A stretch of 64,000 bases of DNA from Palsa-1033 sp963735455 (GCA_963735455.1 CAVTKZ010000002.1:1240001-1304000); one strand, 5' to 3'. Shown: positions 33,804 to 50,564, numbered from the stretch's first letter. A program made the numbers and translations. Notes: generated by a model not told the origin, from the letters alone.

Positions 33804-34160
33804 CTAGCGCGGAGTCCGGTCGTAGCGGTTCAGCTCCCGGAGCAGGCGGTCGACGGCATCGAGGAGGGGCTCGGTCACCTCGGCCGGCAGGACGTCGCGG
33901 ATCGAGTCCTTCGGCCCGAAGGCCGCCCGGCCGCGCATCGCCGCCGAGCGCAGGTCGCGCAGGTCGCCGTCGCGGAAGCGATCGGGCAGGGGCCGCAGGA
34001 AGGCGGCCCAGCGCTCCTGGCCGCGTCCCTCGGCCGTGGCCAGAGCGACGTCCGCGGCCCGCGCCGCGACCAGGCCGCGCTCGTCGATCAGGGGCAGCTC
34101 GTGGCGGGCGGGTCCGGCCCAGCGGGCGGCCGGCGGACCCGTTCGATCTGGCGAGCTCAT
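33804..34160 (-). CDS. small protein of unknown function downstream of uvrA
   Basis: 118 aa from ATG 34160 (MSSPDRTGPPAARWAG), 4 nt after the uvrA stop, so probably co-transcribed with it. The chain is charged and helical (AARAADVALATAEGRGQERWAAFLRPLPDR split across residues 30-60; LLDAVDRLLRELNRYDRTPR at the end). No cysteine motif, signal or membrane segment. I do not recognise a family. The link with uvrA suggests, but does not show, a repair role. Confidence 0.6.
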   Translation of the reverse strand: MSSPDRTGPPAARWAGPARHELPLIDERGLVAARAADVALATAEGRGQERWAAFLRPLPDRFRDGDLRDLRSAAMRGRAAFGPKDSIRDVLPAEVTEPLLDAVDRLLRELNRYDRTPR

Positions 34161-34164
34161 CGCC

Positions 34165-37100
34165 TCATGAGCGGCTGCTGACGGCCCGCTTGCGGGGCGG
34201 CTCGATCGGCAACGCGATGGCCTCCCGCGCTCCCTGCCCATCCCCGACGCTGCGCCGCGAACCGACTGCCCGCCCGGCATCATCGGCGAAGGTCAGGCCG
34301 CTGAGCGGGATCAGTGGCTCCCCGCGGAGGACCCGATCGAGGTACTCGCCGGTGGCCGAGCCCTCCACCCGGGCGACCTGCTCCGGGGTTCCCTCGGCCA
34401 CGACCCGCCCGCCACGGAAGCCGCCGGCCGGCCCCAGCTCGATCAGCCAGTCGGCCGTCTTGATCACGTCGAGATTGTGCTCGATGACCAGGACCGTGTT
34501 GCCGGTGTCGACCAGCCGATGGAGCACCTGCAGGAGCTTCTCGACGTCGGCGAAATGGAGCCCGGTGGTCGGCTCGTCGAGGACGTACAAGGTTCGGCCG
34601 GTCGCCCGGCGTGACAGCTCGGTGGCCAGCTTGACCCGCTGAGCCTCGCCGCCCGACAAGGTGGTCGCCGGCTGGCCGAGGTGGACGTAGCCGAGGCCGA
34701 CGTCGAACAGTGTCTGGAGCTTTGTGCGGATGGCCGGCACCGGGCTGAAGAAGTCGAGCGCCTCCTCGATCGTCATCTCCAGGACGTCGGAGATCGAGCG
34801 GCCCTTGTACAGGATCTCGAGCGCCTCCCGGTTGTAGCGCTTGCCGTGGCAGACCTCGCACTGGACGTAGACGTCGGGCAGGAACTGCATCTCGATCTTC
34901 AGGATCCCGTCGCCCTTGCAGTTCTCGCAGCGGCCGCCCTTCACGTTGAAGCTGAAGCGGCCCGGCTGGTAGCCCCGGACCCGGGCCTCGGGCACGCCCG
35001 CGAACAGCTCCCGGATCGGGCCGAAGAGCCCGACATACGTCGCCGGGTTCGAGCGCGGCGTCCGGCCGATCGCGCTCTGGTCGATCTCGATGATCTTGTC
35101 GATCTCCTCGAGGCCGGTCAGCGAATCGTGGGGGCCCGGCTCATCGCGAGCGCCGTTCAGCCGGCGGGCGATCTCGCGGTACAGGATCTCGGTCACCAGG
35201 GTGCTCTTGCCCGAGCCCGACACCCCGCACACCACGATGAACGTGCCCAGCGGAAAGGCGACGCTGACGTTCTTGAGGTTGTGGGCCCGGGCGCCTTTGA
35301 CGACCAGCTTCTTGCCGCTCCCCCGGCGGCGCTTGGCCGGGATCGGCACCGACCGGTCACCGCGCAGGAACGCCCCGGTGATCGAGCGCGGCGCGGCCAG
35401 GACGACATCGAGCGGGCCGTTGGCGATCACCTCGCCACCGTGCTCGCCAGCGCCGGGGCCGATGTCGAGGACCCAGTCGGCTGTCCGGATCGTCTCCTCG
35501 TCGTGCTCGACCACGAGGACCGTGTTGCCCAGGTCGCGCAGGCGGGTCAGGGTGGCGATCAGCTTGGCGTTGTCGCGCTGGTGGAGCCCGATCGACGGCT
35601 CGTCGAGGATGTACAGGACGCCCATCAGCCCGGCCCCGATCTGGGTCGCCAGGCGGATTCGCTGGGCCTCGCCGCCGGACAGGGTGGCGCTCGTCCGGTC
35701 GATCGTGAGGTAGTCGAGGCCGACGTCGACCAGGAAGCCGAGCCGGGCGGCGATCTCCTTGAGGAGCTGCCGGGCGATCGTCCGCTCGCGCTCGCTCAGG
35801 TGGCCGGACAGGTCCTCGGCCCAGGTCAGGGCGTCCGAGACGGATAGGTTCGAGACCATCCAGATGTCCCGGCCGTCAACGGTCACGGCGAGCGCTTCGG
35901 GCCGGAGCCGCTTGCCGCCGCAGGTCGGGCAGGGGCGGGAGACCATGAACCGTTCGAGCTCGGCCTTGACGAACTCGGAGTCGGTCTCTTTGTAGCGCCG
36001 CTCGAGGTTCGGGATGACGCCCTCGAAGCTGGCGGTGTAGGTGTTCTCGCCGCGCTGGTGGCGGTAGCCGATCACGACCTGCTCACCCTTCTTGGCGTTG
36101 AGCAGGTAGTCGAGCGCTTCGGGCGGCAGGGTCCCGATCGGCGCATCCGGATCCCAGCCGTGGGCCCGGGTGACTGCCTCGGCGACCTTGCCGAACCACG
36201 AGTCGGCCATCGGCATTCGCGCCCAGGGGCGGAGCAGGGCACCCTTTGAGACCGACAGCGTCTTGTCGGGCACGACCAGGTCCGGGTCGATCTCCAGCCG
36301 GGTGCCGAGGCCGGTGCAGGCCGGGCAGGCACCGTGCGGGGAGTTGAACGAGAAGCTGCGCGGCTCGAGCTCGTCGATCGTGGTCCCGTCGTAGGGACAG
36401 GTGTAGCGCTCGGAGTAGCGGCGCTCCTCGAACTCGGGCGGCTTGCCCTCGCTGGGGGCCGAAGCGATGCCGACCACGCCTTCACCGAGCCGCAGTGCGG
36501 TCTCGATCGAATCGGCCAGCCGGCCGGCATCCGGATCGGCCAGGGCCAAACCCGTGTCCGGGTCGAGCGGATGGCCGTCTTCGTCGCGCCGCCAGTCCTC
36601 GGGCGCCTCGGCCCGCCGAACGACGAAGCGGTCGACGATCACCTCGATCGTGTGCCGCTTGTATTTGTCGAGACTGGGCGCATCGGCCAAGTCGTACGCC
36701 TCGCCGTTCACCCGGACCCGGACGAAGCCCTGCTTGCGGGCGGCCTCGAAGACCCGGTCGCCCTCGGTCTTGCGGTCCTTGATCAGCGGGCCCAGGACGA
36801 GCAGGCGGGTGCCCTCCGGCAGGCGCAGGACCTGGTCGACGATCTGCTGGACGGTCTGCCGCTCGATCTCGCGGCCGCACACTGGACAGTGTGGATGGCC
36901 GACCCGGGCGAAGAGCAGCCGGAGGTGGTCGTAGATCTCGGTCACCGTGCCGACGGTCGAGCGAGGGTTCCGGCTGGAGCCCTTCTGGTCGATCGAGATG
37001 GCCGGGCTCAGGCCGTCGATCTGGTCGACGTCCGGCTTCTCCATCTGGCCCAGGAACTGGCGGGCATAGGCCGACAGGCTCTCGACGTAACGGCGCTGGC

Positions 37101-37251
37101 CCTCGGCGTAGATCGTGTCGAACGCCAGGCTGCTCTTGCCCGAGCCGGACAGCCCGGTGATCACCACCAGGCGGTCGCGCGGGAACGCGACGGTGATGTC
37201 CTTCAGGTTGTGTTCGCGAGCGCCACGGACGACGAGCTGATCAGAGGGCAC
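34165..37251 (-). CDS. uvrA: excinuclease ABC subunit A
   Basis: 1028 aa. Two ABC ATPase modules: Walker A VITGLSGSGKSSLAFDTIYA and VVCGVSGSGKSTLVTEILYR; signatures TLSGGEAQRIRLATQIGAGL and TLSGGEAQRVKLATELSRRA; Walker B VLYILDEPSIGLHQRDNAKL and TLYVLDEPTTGLHFADVEKL. The C-terminal zinc module NVKGGRCENCKGDGILKIEM and CEVCHGKRYN is complete. In the first zinc module the leading pair reads CPYDG instead of CxxC, while GACPACTGLG is intact. UvrA finds bulky DNA damage and loads UvrB. A LexA-like box lies 30-43 nt upstream of the start. Confidence 0.98.
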   Translation of the reverse strand: MPSDQLVVRGAREHNLKDITVAFPRDRLVVITGLSGSGKSSLAFDTIYAEGQRRYVESLSAYARQFLGQMEKPDVDQIDGLSPAISIDQKGSSRNPRSTVGTVTEIYDHLRLLFARVGHPHCPVCGREIERQTVQQIVDQVLRLPEGTRLLVLGPLIKDRKTEGDRVFEAARKQGFVRVRVNGEAYDLADAPSLDKYKRHTIEVIVDRFVVRRAEAPEDWRRDEDGHPLDPDTGLALADPDAGRLADSIETALRLGEGVVGIASAPSEGKPPEFEERRYSERYTCPYDGTTIDELEPRSFSFNSPHGACPACTGLGTRLEIDPDLVVPDKTLSVSKGALLRPWARMPMADSWFGKVAEAVTRAHGWDPDAPIGTLPPEALDYLLNAKKGEQVVIGYRHQRGENTYTASFEGVIPNLERRYKETDSEFVKAELERFMVSRPCPTCGGKRLRPEALAVTVDGRDIWMVSNLSVSDALTWAEDLSGHLSERERTIARQLLKEIAARLGFLVDVGLDYLTIDRTSATLSGGEAQRIRLATQIGAGLMGVLYILDEPSIGLHQRDNAKLIATLTRLRDLGNTVLVVEHDEETIRTADWVLDIGPGAGEHGGEVIANGPLDVVLAAPRSITGAFLRGDRSVPIPAKRRRGSGKKLVVKGARAHNLKNVSVAFPLGTFIVVCGVSGSGKSTLVTEILYREIARRLNGARDEPGPHDSLTGLEEIDKIIEIDQSAIGRTPRSNPATYVGLFGPIRELFAGVPEARVRGYQPGRFSFNVKGGRCENCKGDGILKIEMQFLPDVYVQCEVCHGKRYNREALEILYKGRSISDVLEMTIEEALDFFSPVPAIRTKLQTLFDVGLGYVHLGQPATTLSGGEAQRVKLATELSRRATGRTLYVLDEPTTGLHFADVEKLLQVLHRLVDTGNTVLVIEHNLDVIKTADWLIELGPAGGFRGGRVVAEGTPEQVARVEGSATGEYLDRVLRGEPLIPLSGLTFADDAGRAVGSRRSVGDGQGAREAIALPIEPPRKRAVSSRS

Positions 37252-37280
37252 GCCCGTATTGTATCGGGTTCCGCGTGTTT

Positions 37281-37294
37281 GGAACAGGCGTTCT
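37281..37294. promoter_or_regulatory. LexA-like SOS box upstream of uvrA
   Basis: GGAACAGGCGTTCT matches the Gram-positive LexA operator CGAAC-N4-GTTCG at both GAAC and GTTC half-sites, with A/G G/C spacing letters as expected (RNRY = AGGC). It lies 30-43 nt before the uvrA start at 37251, a normal place for repression. lexA itself is not in the window. Confidence 0.68.
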
Positions 37295-37343
37295 GTCCGG
37301 ACTGGAGCGTCCGGCGGGGAGGGCGGCTTCGGCGCGGACGGCC

Positions 37344-39734
<2,391 letters not shown>

Positions 39735-39791
39735 GACGGGCGATCAATTGCTCCTGGCTGGAACGCTCAGGATACCACTCCAAGCACGAAC

Positions 39792-39805
39792 CGAACGGGT
39801 GTTCT
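39792..39805. promoter_or_regulatory. LexA-like SOS box upstream of uvrB
   Basis: CGAACGGGTGTTCT fits CGAAC-RNRY-GTTCG in 13 of 14 positions (last base T instead of G). It lies 58-71 nt before the uvrB start at 39734. A second palindrome, GTTCGTCCGAAC at 39853-39864, follows further upstream; it does not fit the spacing. Together with the uvrA box this suggests SOS control of excision repair. Confidence 0.75.
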
Positions 39806-40176
39806 GTTGCGTCTGTTCGGTGTTCCGTGGCGGCGGCCGCCGCGCAACCGAGGTTCGTCCGAACGTCGCCACCAAGCACGTTACGAGGCAGCTGGCCTCG
39901 CCGCTCCCCGACGTCCCTCCAGACCCACGCACGAATCGCCCTCCGTGGGCCATTCCGCGCCCCGAGAACGGCCCGTTCCCGAGGTTAGTGCGTCCTCCGA
40001 CGACATTCGTCCCAACTTCGCCGCCCGCAGTCGGGTCAGGCGTCGACCACGCAGACGGCCCTGGAAACAACTCTCCGCACGATAGGCGGATCCCGATGGA
40101 GGAAACCGCGAGCCAGAGCGCTGTTCCCGAGGACTAACGCAATCAGGCCCATGCCCAGCACCTTGTTCTTTCAGAA
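39806..40176. other. long intergenic region, no gene seen
   Basis: About 370 nt between the uvrB promoter and the end of coaE. The uvrB promoter must lie here or at the LexA box. I find no frame with a convincing start; a 13-codon frame from ATG 40096 (MEETASQSAVPED) has no support. I compared it by eye with RNase P, SRP and tmRNA signature segments and saw no match. It is one of the longest non-coding stretches in a very compact window. Confidence 0.5.
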
Positions 40177-40177
40177 T

Positions 40178-40199
40178 GCGGCGAACCAGGCGGTTCGCA
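40178..40199 (-). terminator. hairpin directly after coaE
   Basis: GCGAACC and GGTTCGC (40181-40187 and 40192-40198) form a perfect 7-bp stem with a 4-nt loop, starting 1 nt after the coaE stop on the minus strand. The following sequence (CGCATTCTGAAAG) is not a strong T-run, so it may be a weak intrinsic terminator or a 3'-end stabilising hairpin for the polA-mutM-ABC-F-coaE operon. Confidence 0.45.
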
Positions 40200-40837
40200 T
40201 CACCTTACGTGTCTGAGCGCGTCACGGAGCGCTGCGTCAACCGCGGCCTCCGTGTCGGCCATCGAGCCACTCGTGTCGATGACCCGGGTCGCGATCGGCC
40301 GGACGCGCTCGGCCAGCGTCGATTGGGCTGCGATCCGCGCCGTCGCATCGTCGGCAGCCAGACCTCGCGCCTCCAGCCGCTCGCGCTGCGCCAACGGGTC
40401 GCAGGTGACGAGCCAGACCTCGTCGAGAAGCGCAGGGTAGCCGGCCTCGACCAGGCGGATCGCCTCCAGGGCGACAATCGGGACTCCGGCCGCCTGCGCA
40501 TCTCGGATCGTGGCCAGGATCCGGGCGCGAACGACGGGATGGGTGATCGCTTCGAGGCGGCGGAGCGCCTGTGGGTCATTGAAGACGATGGCCGCCAGGG
40601 CGCTACGGTCCAGGGCCCCGCCAGCGCCGGCCACGCTAGGCCCGAAGGCGGAGACGATCGCGGCCACGACCGGCGATCCCGGCGATGTGGCCTCACGGAC
40701 GACCTGGTCGGCGTCGATCACGAGGGCGCCACTCGCTGCCAGCAGGCCGAGGATCGCCGACTTGCCACAGCCGATCGGGCCCGTGATCCCGATCTTGAGC
40801 GTTCGCGTGGCAGTTCCCGGCGCGCCGCCCGCAACAC

Positions 40838-40841
<4 letters not shown>
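40200..40841 (-). CDS. coaE: dephospho-CoA kinase
   Basis: 213 aa from GTG 40841, overlapping the stop of the ABC-F gene (GTGA). Last step of coenzyme A synthesis. P-loop: LKIGITGPIGCGKSAILGLL; conserved ALVIDADQVVREATSPGSPV and RSALAAIVFNDPQALRRLEA ITHP, VPIVALEAIRLVEAG, and the LID segment DPLAQRERLEARG with DATARIAAQ. Last gene of a coupled operon polA-mutM-ABC-F-coaE; mutM-coaE linkage downstream of polA is common in bacteria. Confidence 0.95.
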
Positions 40842-43041
<2,200 letters not shown>

Positions 43042-43042
<1 letters not shown>

Positions 43043-44068
43043 CAGGCCGCCCCGGCCGTCGCGCTCGAACGCGCCGCGGCTCGCCGGGTGGCGGCGGCGG
43101 ACTTCGTGCGCTGCCTCGCGGACGAAGCGGGCCCAGCCTCGCCGCCTCCGGGCCCGCCAGCACCGCCGGTCATCGCCCTGAGGATCCTGATCCCACCGCT
43201 CTTCTCGAGCGCGGCCCGGTCGGCCGCCGGCAGGCGCTGGCACCACGAGCAGAAGTGGGTCGCCCGGGCCCCGATCACGATCCGCCTGATCGGCCGGCCG
43301 CAGCGCGGACAGGGCTCGCCGGTGCGCTGGTAGACCTGGAGCTGCTCCTGCATCTCGCCGTCGCCGTCGGGCGCGGTGTAGTCGTCGATCGAGCTGCCCC
43401 GCCGTTCGATCGCCTCGGCCAGGATCGAGCGGATCGCCAGGTACAAGCGGCGCTCGTCGGCCGGCCGGAGCGAAGCGGCGGAGCGGAGCGGGTGGAGGCG
43501 CGCCGCCCAGAGCGCCTCGTCGGCGTAGATGTTGCCGATCCCGGCGATGAACGCCTGGTCGAGGAGGAGCGGCTTGAGGCGGCCCTTGCGGGCCCGCAAC
43601 CGGCGCCGGAAGGCGGCCAGGCTGAAGGCCGGATCGAGCGGCTCCGGGCCATGGCCGGCGAAGACGGCGGTTCCGCCGGGCTCGTTGACGAGCTCGCCGG
43701 TCGCGGCATCCCGGCCGTAGAGGCCGACCCGGCCGAACTTGCGGATGTCCCGAAAGCGCAGCTCGCGGCCGTCGCTGAAGGCCAGCACCAGGCGGATGTA
43801 GGGATCCTCGGGCGCCCCGGCCGGCACGACGAAGAGCTGGCCGGTCATCTTGAGGTGGATCGTCAGGGCAACCCCGCCCGACAGCTCAATGACGAGCAGC
43901 TTGGCCCGCCGCCCGACGGACTCGATCCGGCGGCCCCGGACGGCCGCCGAGAACGCCTCTGAATCATGGGTCCGCAGCGTTCGCGCCCAGGACGAGCGGG
44001 CCCCGCTGATCTGCGCGTCCACGATCCGCGGCCGGAGATCGCGGACCACGGTCTCGACCTCGGGCAGC

Positions 44069-44076
<8 letters not shown>
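43042..44076 (-). CDS. mutM: formamidopyrimidine-DNA glycosylase
   Basis: 344 aa from ATG 44076: PELPEVETVVRDLRPRIVDA gives the catalytic N-terminal Pro and Glu after Met removal. IHLKMTGQLFV carries the beta-elimination Lys; QAFIAGIGNIYADEALWAAR is the H2TH region; the zinc finger is CPRCGRPIRRIVIGARATHF then CSWCQ. About 50 residues rich in Ala, Gly and Arg follow the zinc finger, where the family normally ends. MutM removes 8-oxoguanine. The gene overlaps the polA 3' end by 8 nt. Confidence 0.96.
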
Positions 44077-47023
<2,947 letters not shown>

Positions 47024-47097
47024 CGGCAGGCCTCGGCTGGGCGGTCGGACAGGGACGGTCCCGTCAGTGTACCCGCCAGGCGCGCCTGGATCGGTGC

Positions 47098-47995
47098 TCA
47101 GGCAGTCCGGCGGGCGGCCCAGCGGAGCAGCAGGAGGCCAACGCCGACGACGAGCAGGGCGAGCGAGACGAGCAGGAGGGCCGACGGCCCTTCGGCCTGC
47201 GCGGACTCGGGCTGGATCGACTTGCCGACGCCCGGATTGCCGGCGATGACCGGCGCCGGCGGTGACCCGCCAGCGGTCCCGCCACCAGCGCCGAGGTCGG
47301 CCGGCGGGGGCGCAATCGACGGGCCGGCCGACGCGGCCGGAGGCGCCGACGCGGCGGAGGGGCCGAGCGGCCGGCTCCGAGCTCGCGGCCGGGGACGCCG
47401 AAGCGGGCTCCGCGCTCGCGGCCGGGGACGCCGAAGCGGGCTCCGCGCTCGCGGCGGGCAGCGGCGGCGGCCCGGACTCGACGGCCCGGCTGGAGGGCTC
47501 CACGGCGCCGGCTCCGGGCGCCTTGCCACCCGAGTCGAAGCCCAACCCGGCGGGTCCTGCTGTCGCCTGCGTCGTCACGCCCTCGAGCGGAGCCTGGGCG
47601 GGCGCGGCTCCGGAGGCGCCGATGGACGGGATCAGTGACGGGGCGGCGGTCAGGACCAGGCCGGCAATCCCGAGGGCGACCAGGCCGCCGGCGAGCGGCC
47701 TGGTGAAGGCCAGCCGCGGCTCACCGAACCGGCCGAGAAGGCGACGCCAGCCGGTTCGCCGTAGGCGGGCTGCGTCGGCATCGGTCAACCGGAAGTCGCG
47801 CGTCCGGCGGGGTGCCGGGAGCCCGGCCGTGGCGGCCATGATCAAGTGCAGGTCGGCGTGGAGCTGGGCGCAGGCCGGACAGGCGGCGACGAGCGCCTTG
47901 GCGTCGCCCGCTTCGCGCGGCTCGAGGTCAGCGGCTGCCAGCCGGGCGATCAGGGTCTCATCGTGGTCAGGCTGGGTGTGACGGAGCTGGGGCAT
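47098..47995 (-). CDS. putative anti-sigma factor with zinc-binding N-terminus, one frameshift
   Basis: Corrected length 298 aa. The N-terminus (HTQPDHDETLIARL; KALVAACPACAQLHADLHLI) carries an H/C-x-x-C zinc site of the ZAS/zf-HC2 kind. A first membrane helix is LAGGLVALGIAGLVLTAAPS. A Ser/Ala/Pro-rich stretch follows, encoded by a 33-nt tandem repeat. The frame then shifts near 47365 (one extra C). The restored end is a second membrane helix, ALLLVSLALLVVGVGLLLLR, with the stop at 47098. It lies 15 nt downstream of an ECF sigma gene, which is the usual place for the cognate anti-sigma factor. Confidence 0.78.
47381..47456. repeat. 33-nt tandem repeat inside the anti-sigma gene
   Basis: Two identical 33-nt units (47381-47413 and 47414-47446) plus a partial third copy to 47456. 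On the minus strand they encode the 11-residue unit AEPASASPAAS. The repeat lies next to the frameshift at about 47365, so slippage or assembly error is plausible there. Confidence 0.9.
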
Positions 47996-48010
47996 GGCTA
48001 TTGGACGCCT

Positions 48011-48671
48011 TCAGCCACGGAACAGTTCCATGCGATCCTCGAGGCTGCGCCGGAGGGCCAGCCGGCCGCGATGGATGCGCGACTTCACCGTGCCCAGGCT
48101 GACCCCGGTCATCTCGGCGATCTCGCCGTAGTCGAAGCCCTCGATGTCGAACATGACGATCGCGGCGCGCTGATCGTCGCCGATGGCCGCCAGGGCGGTC
48201 GTCAGCACCCGGACTCGCTCTGCGGTCAGCGACCTGCCGCTCCGGGTCGGCGTCTTCGCCGGCCGGCGGCTGCCACGAGTCGTCCTCGAGCTCGGGGTAG
48301 GGCTGGACGGGCCGCCGCTTGCGGGCCCGCTGGATGTCCATCGCGGCGTTGATCGCGATCCGGCTGAGCCAGCTCTTGACGCTGCCACCGCGGAACGCGT
48401 CGAGGTTGCGATACGCGCTGAAGAACGCCTCCTGGACCACGTCGGCCGCCTGGTCGGGGTCGGGCACCATCCGGGCAACGAGGCCGAAGAGCTGGTCCTG
48501 GTAGCACAGCACGAGGTCATTGAACGCGGTCAGGTCGCCTGCCTGGGCTCGCTCGACGAGGATGAGGTCGCGCCGCTGTGGTCCGTCATCGGCAGTCGCA
48601 GTCGTTCGAAGGTCCCCCACGATCGAAGGGCTCCTCCGGAGCGCGATGGGAAGGCTGGCCGAGTCTAGCAT
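48011..48671 (-). CDS. ECF RNA polymerase sigma factor (SigE/RpoE type), one frameshift
   Basis: Corrected length 219 aa; a later GTG at 48620 is an alternative start. Region 2: DLTAFNDLVLCYQDQLFGLV, DPDQAADVVQEAFFSAYRNL, KSWLSRIAINAAMDIQRARK. A break near 48235 puts region 4 in another frame; removing one base gives RVRVLTTALAAIGDDQRAAI VMFDIEGFDYGEIAEMTGVS and LGTVKSRIHRGRLALRRSLE with the stop at 48011. The insert RRPVQPYPELEDDSW is typical of the SigE/SigW-like group. The anti-sigma gene follows. Confidence 0.9.
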
Positions 48672-48803
48672 CGTCGTTCACCCGGACGGCACCCGCCCCC
48701 CGCCGGTTCCCGGCCCAAGGCCAAACGGGGTGATAGCGCATTGGTCCCATTGCGGCGGGCGTTCCGGTCGGCGATCATTCAGTCACTGACGGCCTAGCTG
48801 ACC

Positions 48804-50051
48804 TTGAGCCCACTTTGCCAGCTGATGAGTCTCAATGACGATCCCATCGTGGCGCCTGTTCCGGCCCGGAACCGAGCGCCAGCCGCGACGCCCCGCCGCC
48901 GGACCTCGTCCGGGCGGCCGAGGCTGCCCGTGAGCGGCCCGCACCTGACGGCTCCTGAGCGGGTATCCCGCCCCAAGGTCGCCCGAGACTGGTTCCCGGC
49001 CACGGTCGACGGCCAGGAGCGTGATCGCGCCCTGGGCGACCTGGTCCTCGAACGGCTGCCGTACGACCCGGATCGCTGGGAGGCCATCCTCATGCGCTAT
49101 CCCGATGCCGAGGTCTTCCACGGATCGGCCTGGCTGGCCTTCCTCGCCGCGTCTCAGCAGGCTGAGCCGGTCATCGCGGTCCTGCGCGCCGAGGGCCGGC
49201 CGGTCGGGCATTTCGTGGGTGCGATCGTGCGCCGCTTCGGCATTCGAATCCTGGGCAGCCCGCTGCGGGGCTGGGGAACCGAGCGGATGGGCTTCCTGCT
49301 CGAGCCGGGCGTCGACCGCGTGGCCGCCGCCAGGGCCCTCCTCCCATTCGCCTACGGCCCGTTGCGCTGCTTCCATGTCGAGATCGCCGACCGGCAGCTG
49401 ACGGCCGAGCAGATGGCGGGGACCGGCTACGCGATGGATCCCTATGTCACCCACGTGGTCGACCTCGGGGCGAGCGAGGACGAGATCCTGGCGCGAATGC
49501 ACCCGAAGACGCGCCAGCACATCCGGCAGGCGCTCCGGGCCGGGTTGCAGGCCGAGGTCGTAAGCGATCTCCAGTTTGTCGACGAGTACTACGAGCAGCT
49601 GCGCTACGTGTTCACCCGCCAGGGCCTGGTCCCAACCTACGGCCCGGATCGGGTGCGCCAGCTGGCCGCCGCCTTGCAGCCGGCCGGCCAGGTCCTCCTG
49701 CTGCGCGTGCGCGGGGTCGACGGTGAGAGCCTGTCCACAGGGGTCGTCGTTGCCCGCCACCAGACTGCGGTGATCTGGGGTACCGCCTCATTCCACAACC
49801 GCTCCCGATCGCATCCCACCCAGCTCCTGTGGTGGGAGGCGATGCGCTACTGGAGAGCGCGGGGCGTGCTCCGCTTCGAGCTCGGCGGAGGCGGCGAGCA
49901 CATGGCCCAGTACGGCGGCGTCGTGGCCCCGGGCATTCGCTTCTATCGCTCCCGCTTCGCGGCGATGGGCTATGGCCGCGCCCTGGTTCGTCGGGTCGTG
50001 CTGGTCCGCCAGGTGCTGTCCGGGATCCTGGCGGCGCGCAGGGAGCGCTAG
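48804..50051 (+). CDS. FemAB-like GNAT acyltransferase
   Basis: 415 aa from 48804; ATG 48828 (MSLNDDPIVAP) is an alternative start. After a Pro/Arg-rich leader, FHGSAWLAFLAASQQAEPVI and GHFVGAIVRRFGIRILGSPL form the first GNAT-like half. The second half has MHPKTRQHIRQALRAGLQAE, VPTYGPDRVRQLAAALQP, LLLRVRGVDGESLSTGVVVA and LLWWEAMRYWRARGVLRFEL. This is the pattern of FemAB/BioF2-like acetyltransferases, which use aminoacyl-tRNA or acyl-CoA to modify peptidoglycan or other polymers. A tRNA-Leu gene follows by 79 nt, but a functional link is not implied. Confidence 0.82.
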   Translation: MSPLCQLMSLNDDPIVAPVPARNRAPAATPRRRTSSGRPRLPVSGPHLTAPERVSRPKVARDWFPATVDGQERDRALGDLVLERLPYDPDRWEAILMRYPDAEVFHGSAWLAFLAASQQAEPVIAVLRAEGRPVGHFVGAIVRRFGIRILGSPLRGWGTERMGFLLEPGVDRVAAARALLPFAYGPLRCFHVEIADRQLTAEQMAGTGYAMDPYVTHVVDLGASEDEILARMHPKTRQHIRQALRAGLQAEVVSDLQFVDEYYEQLRYVFTRQGLVPTYGPDRVRQLAAALQPAGQVLLLRVRGVDGESLSTGVVVARHQTAVIWGTASFHNRSRSHPTQLLWWEAMRYWRARGVLRFELGGGGEHMAQYGGVVAPGIRFYRSRFAAMGYGRALVRRVVLVRQVLSGILAARRER

Positions 50052-50130
50052 CCGCCGACGCGGGTCGACACGTCGATCGGTCCCCAGCCCGGGCAGGATT
50101 GCAGTCTCCCTCGCCTACACTGGCGCTCGA

Positions 50131-50216
50131 CCCGGAGTGGCGGAATGGCATACGCAGCCGACTCAAAATCGGCCGCCCGCAAGGGCATGAGGGTTCGACT
50201 CCCTCCTCCGGGACCA
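50131..50216 (+). tRNA. tRNA-Leu (CAA)
   Basis: Acceptor CCCGGAG/CTCCGGG, discriminator A (50213), CCA encoded at 50214-50216. Long variable arm. Anticodon stem GCCGA/TCGGC encloses CUCAAAA, giving CAA. The only plus-strand tRNA of the window. Confidence 0.95.
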
Positions 50217-50300
50217 GCCGGTCGCCGCAGGGATCGATCGTCGCCGCGACCGGCCGGTGACGCTCGGGCGACGATCCGGCAGGACCGACCGGCCTTGGCC

Positions 50301-50564
50301 CTAGCGGCGCTGCAGGGTGACCCGCCAGTTGATCCGCAGGTCGTCCGCCTCCGACGGCGGACTGGCCATGTAGCCATTGTCCCGACCCCAGCGCTCGAGC
50401 AGGTCGACCATGGCCACCGGATCGGCCTCGCTGGCCCCCAGGAAGTCTTCGAAGACCGCGGCCATGTAGCGCGAATCGTCCGGGCGCGGGATGACCTGGA
50501 CGGTCACGCTCCAGAGCTGGCTCGCCGGCACGAGCTTGTGCTTCCAGACGGCGGATGACGTCAT
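50301..50564 (-). CDS. small protein of unknown function
   Basis: 87 aa from ATG 50564 (MTSSAVWKHKLVPASQLWSV). Soluble alpha/beta composition: SVTVQVIPRPDDSRYMAAVF, DPVAMVDLLERWGRDNGYMA, ending in a strand (DDLRINWRVTLQRR). No signal or membrane segment. I do not recognise the family. The normal amino-acid composition supports a real gene. Confidence 0.6.
   Translation of the reverse strand: MTSSAVWKHKLVPASQLWSVTVQVIPRPDDSRYMAAVFEDFLGASEADPVAMVDLLERWGRDNGYMASPPSEADDLRINWRVTLQRR

Noticed and set aside
39806..40176. A housekeeping ncRNA (RNase P, SRP RNA, tmRNA) in the long gap by coaE
   Set aside because: None of their hallmark segments could be seen; a covariance-model search would be needed to be sure.
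47024..47995. A 1308-residue PolA fused to an anti-sigma N-terminus
   Set aside because: The fusion arises because the extra base near 47365 shifts the anti-sigma frame into the polA frame. The corrected frame stops at 47098 and polA has its own ATG at 47023.
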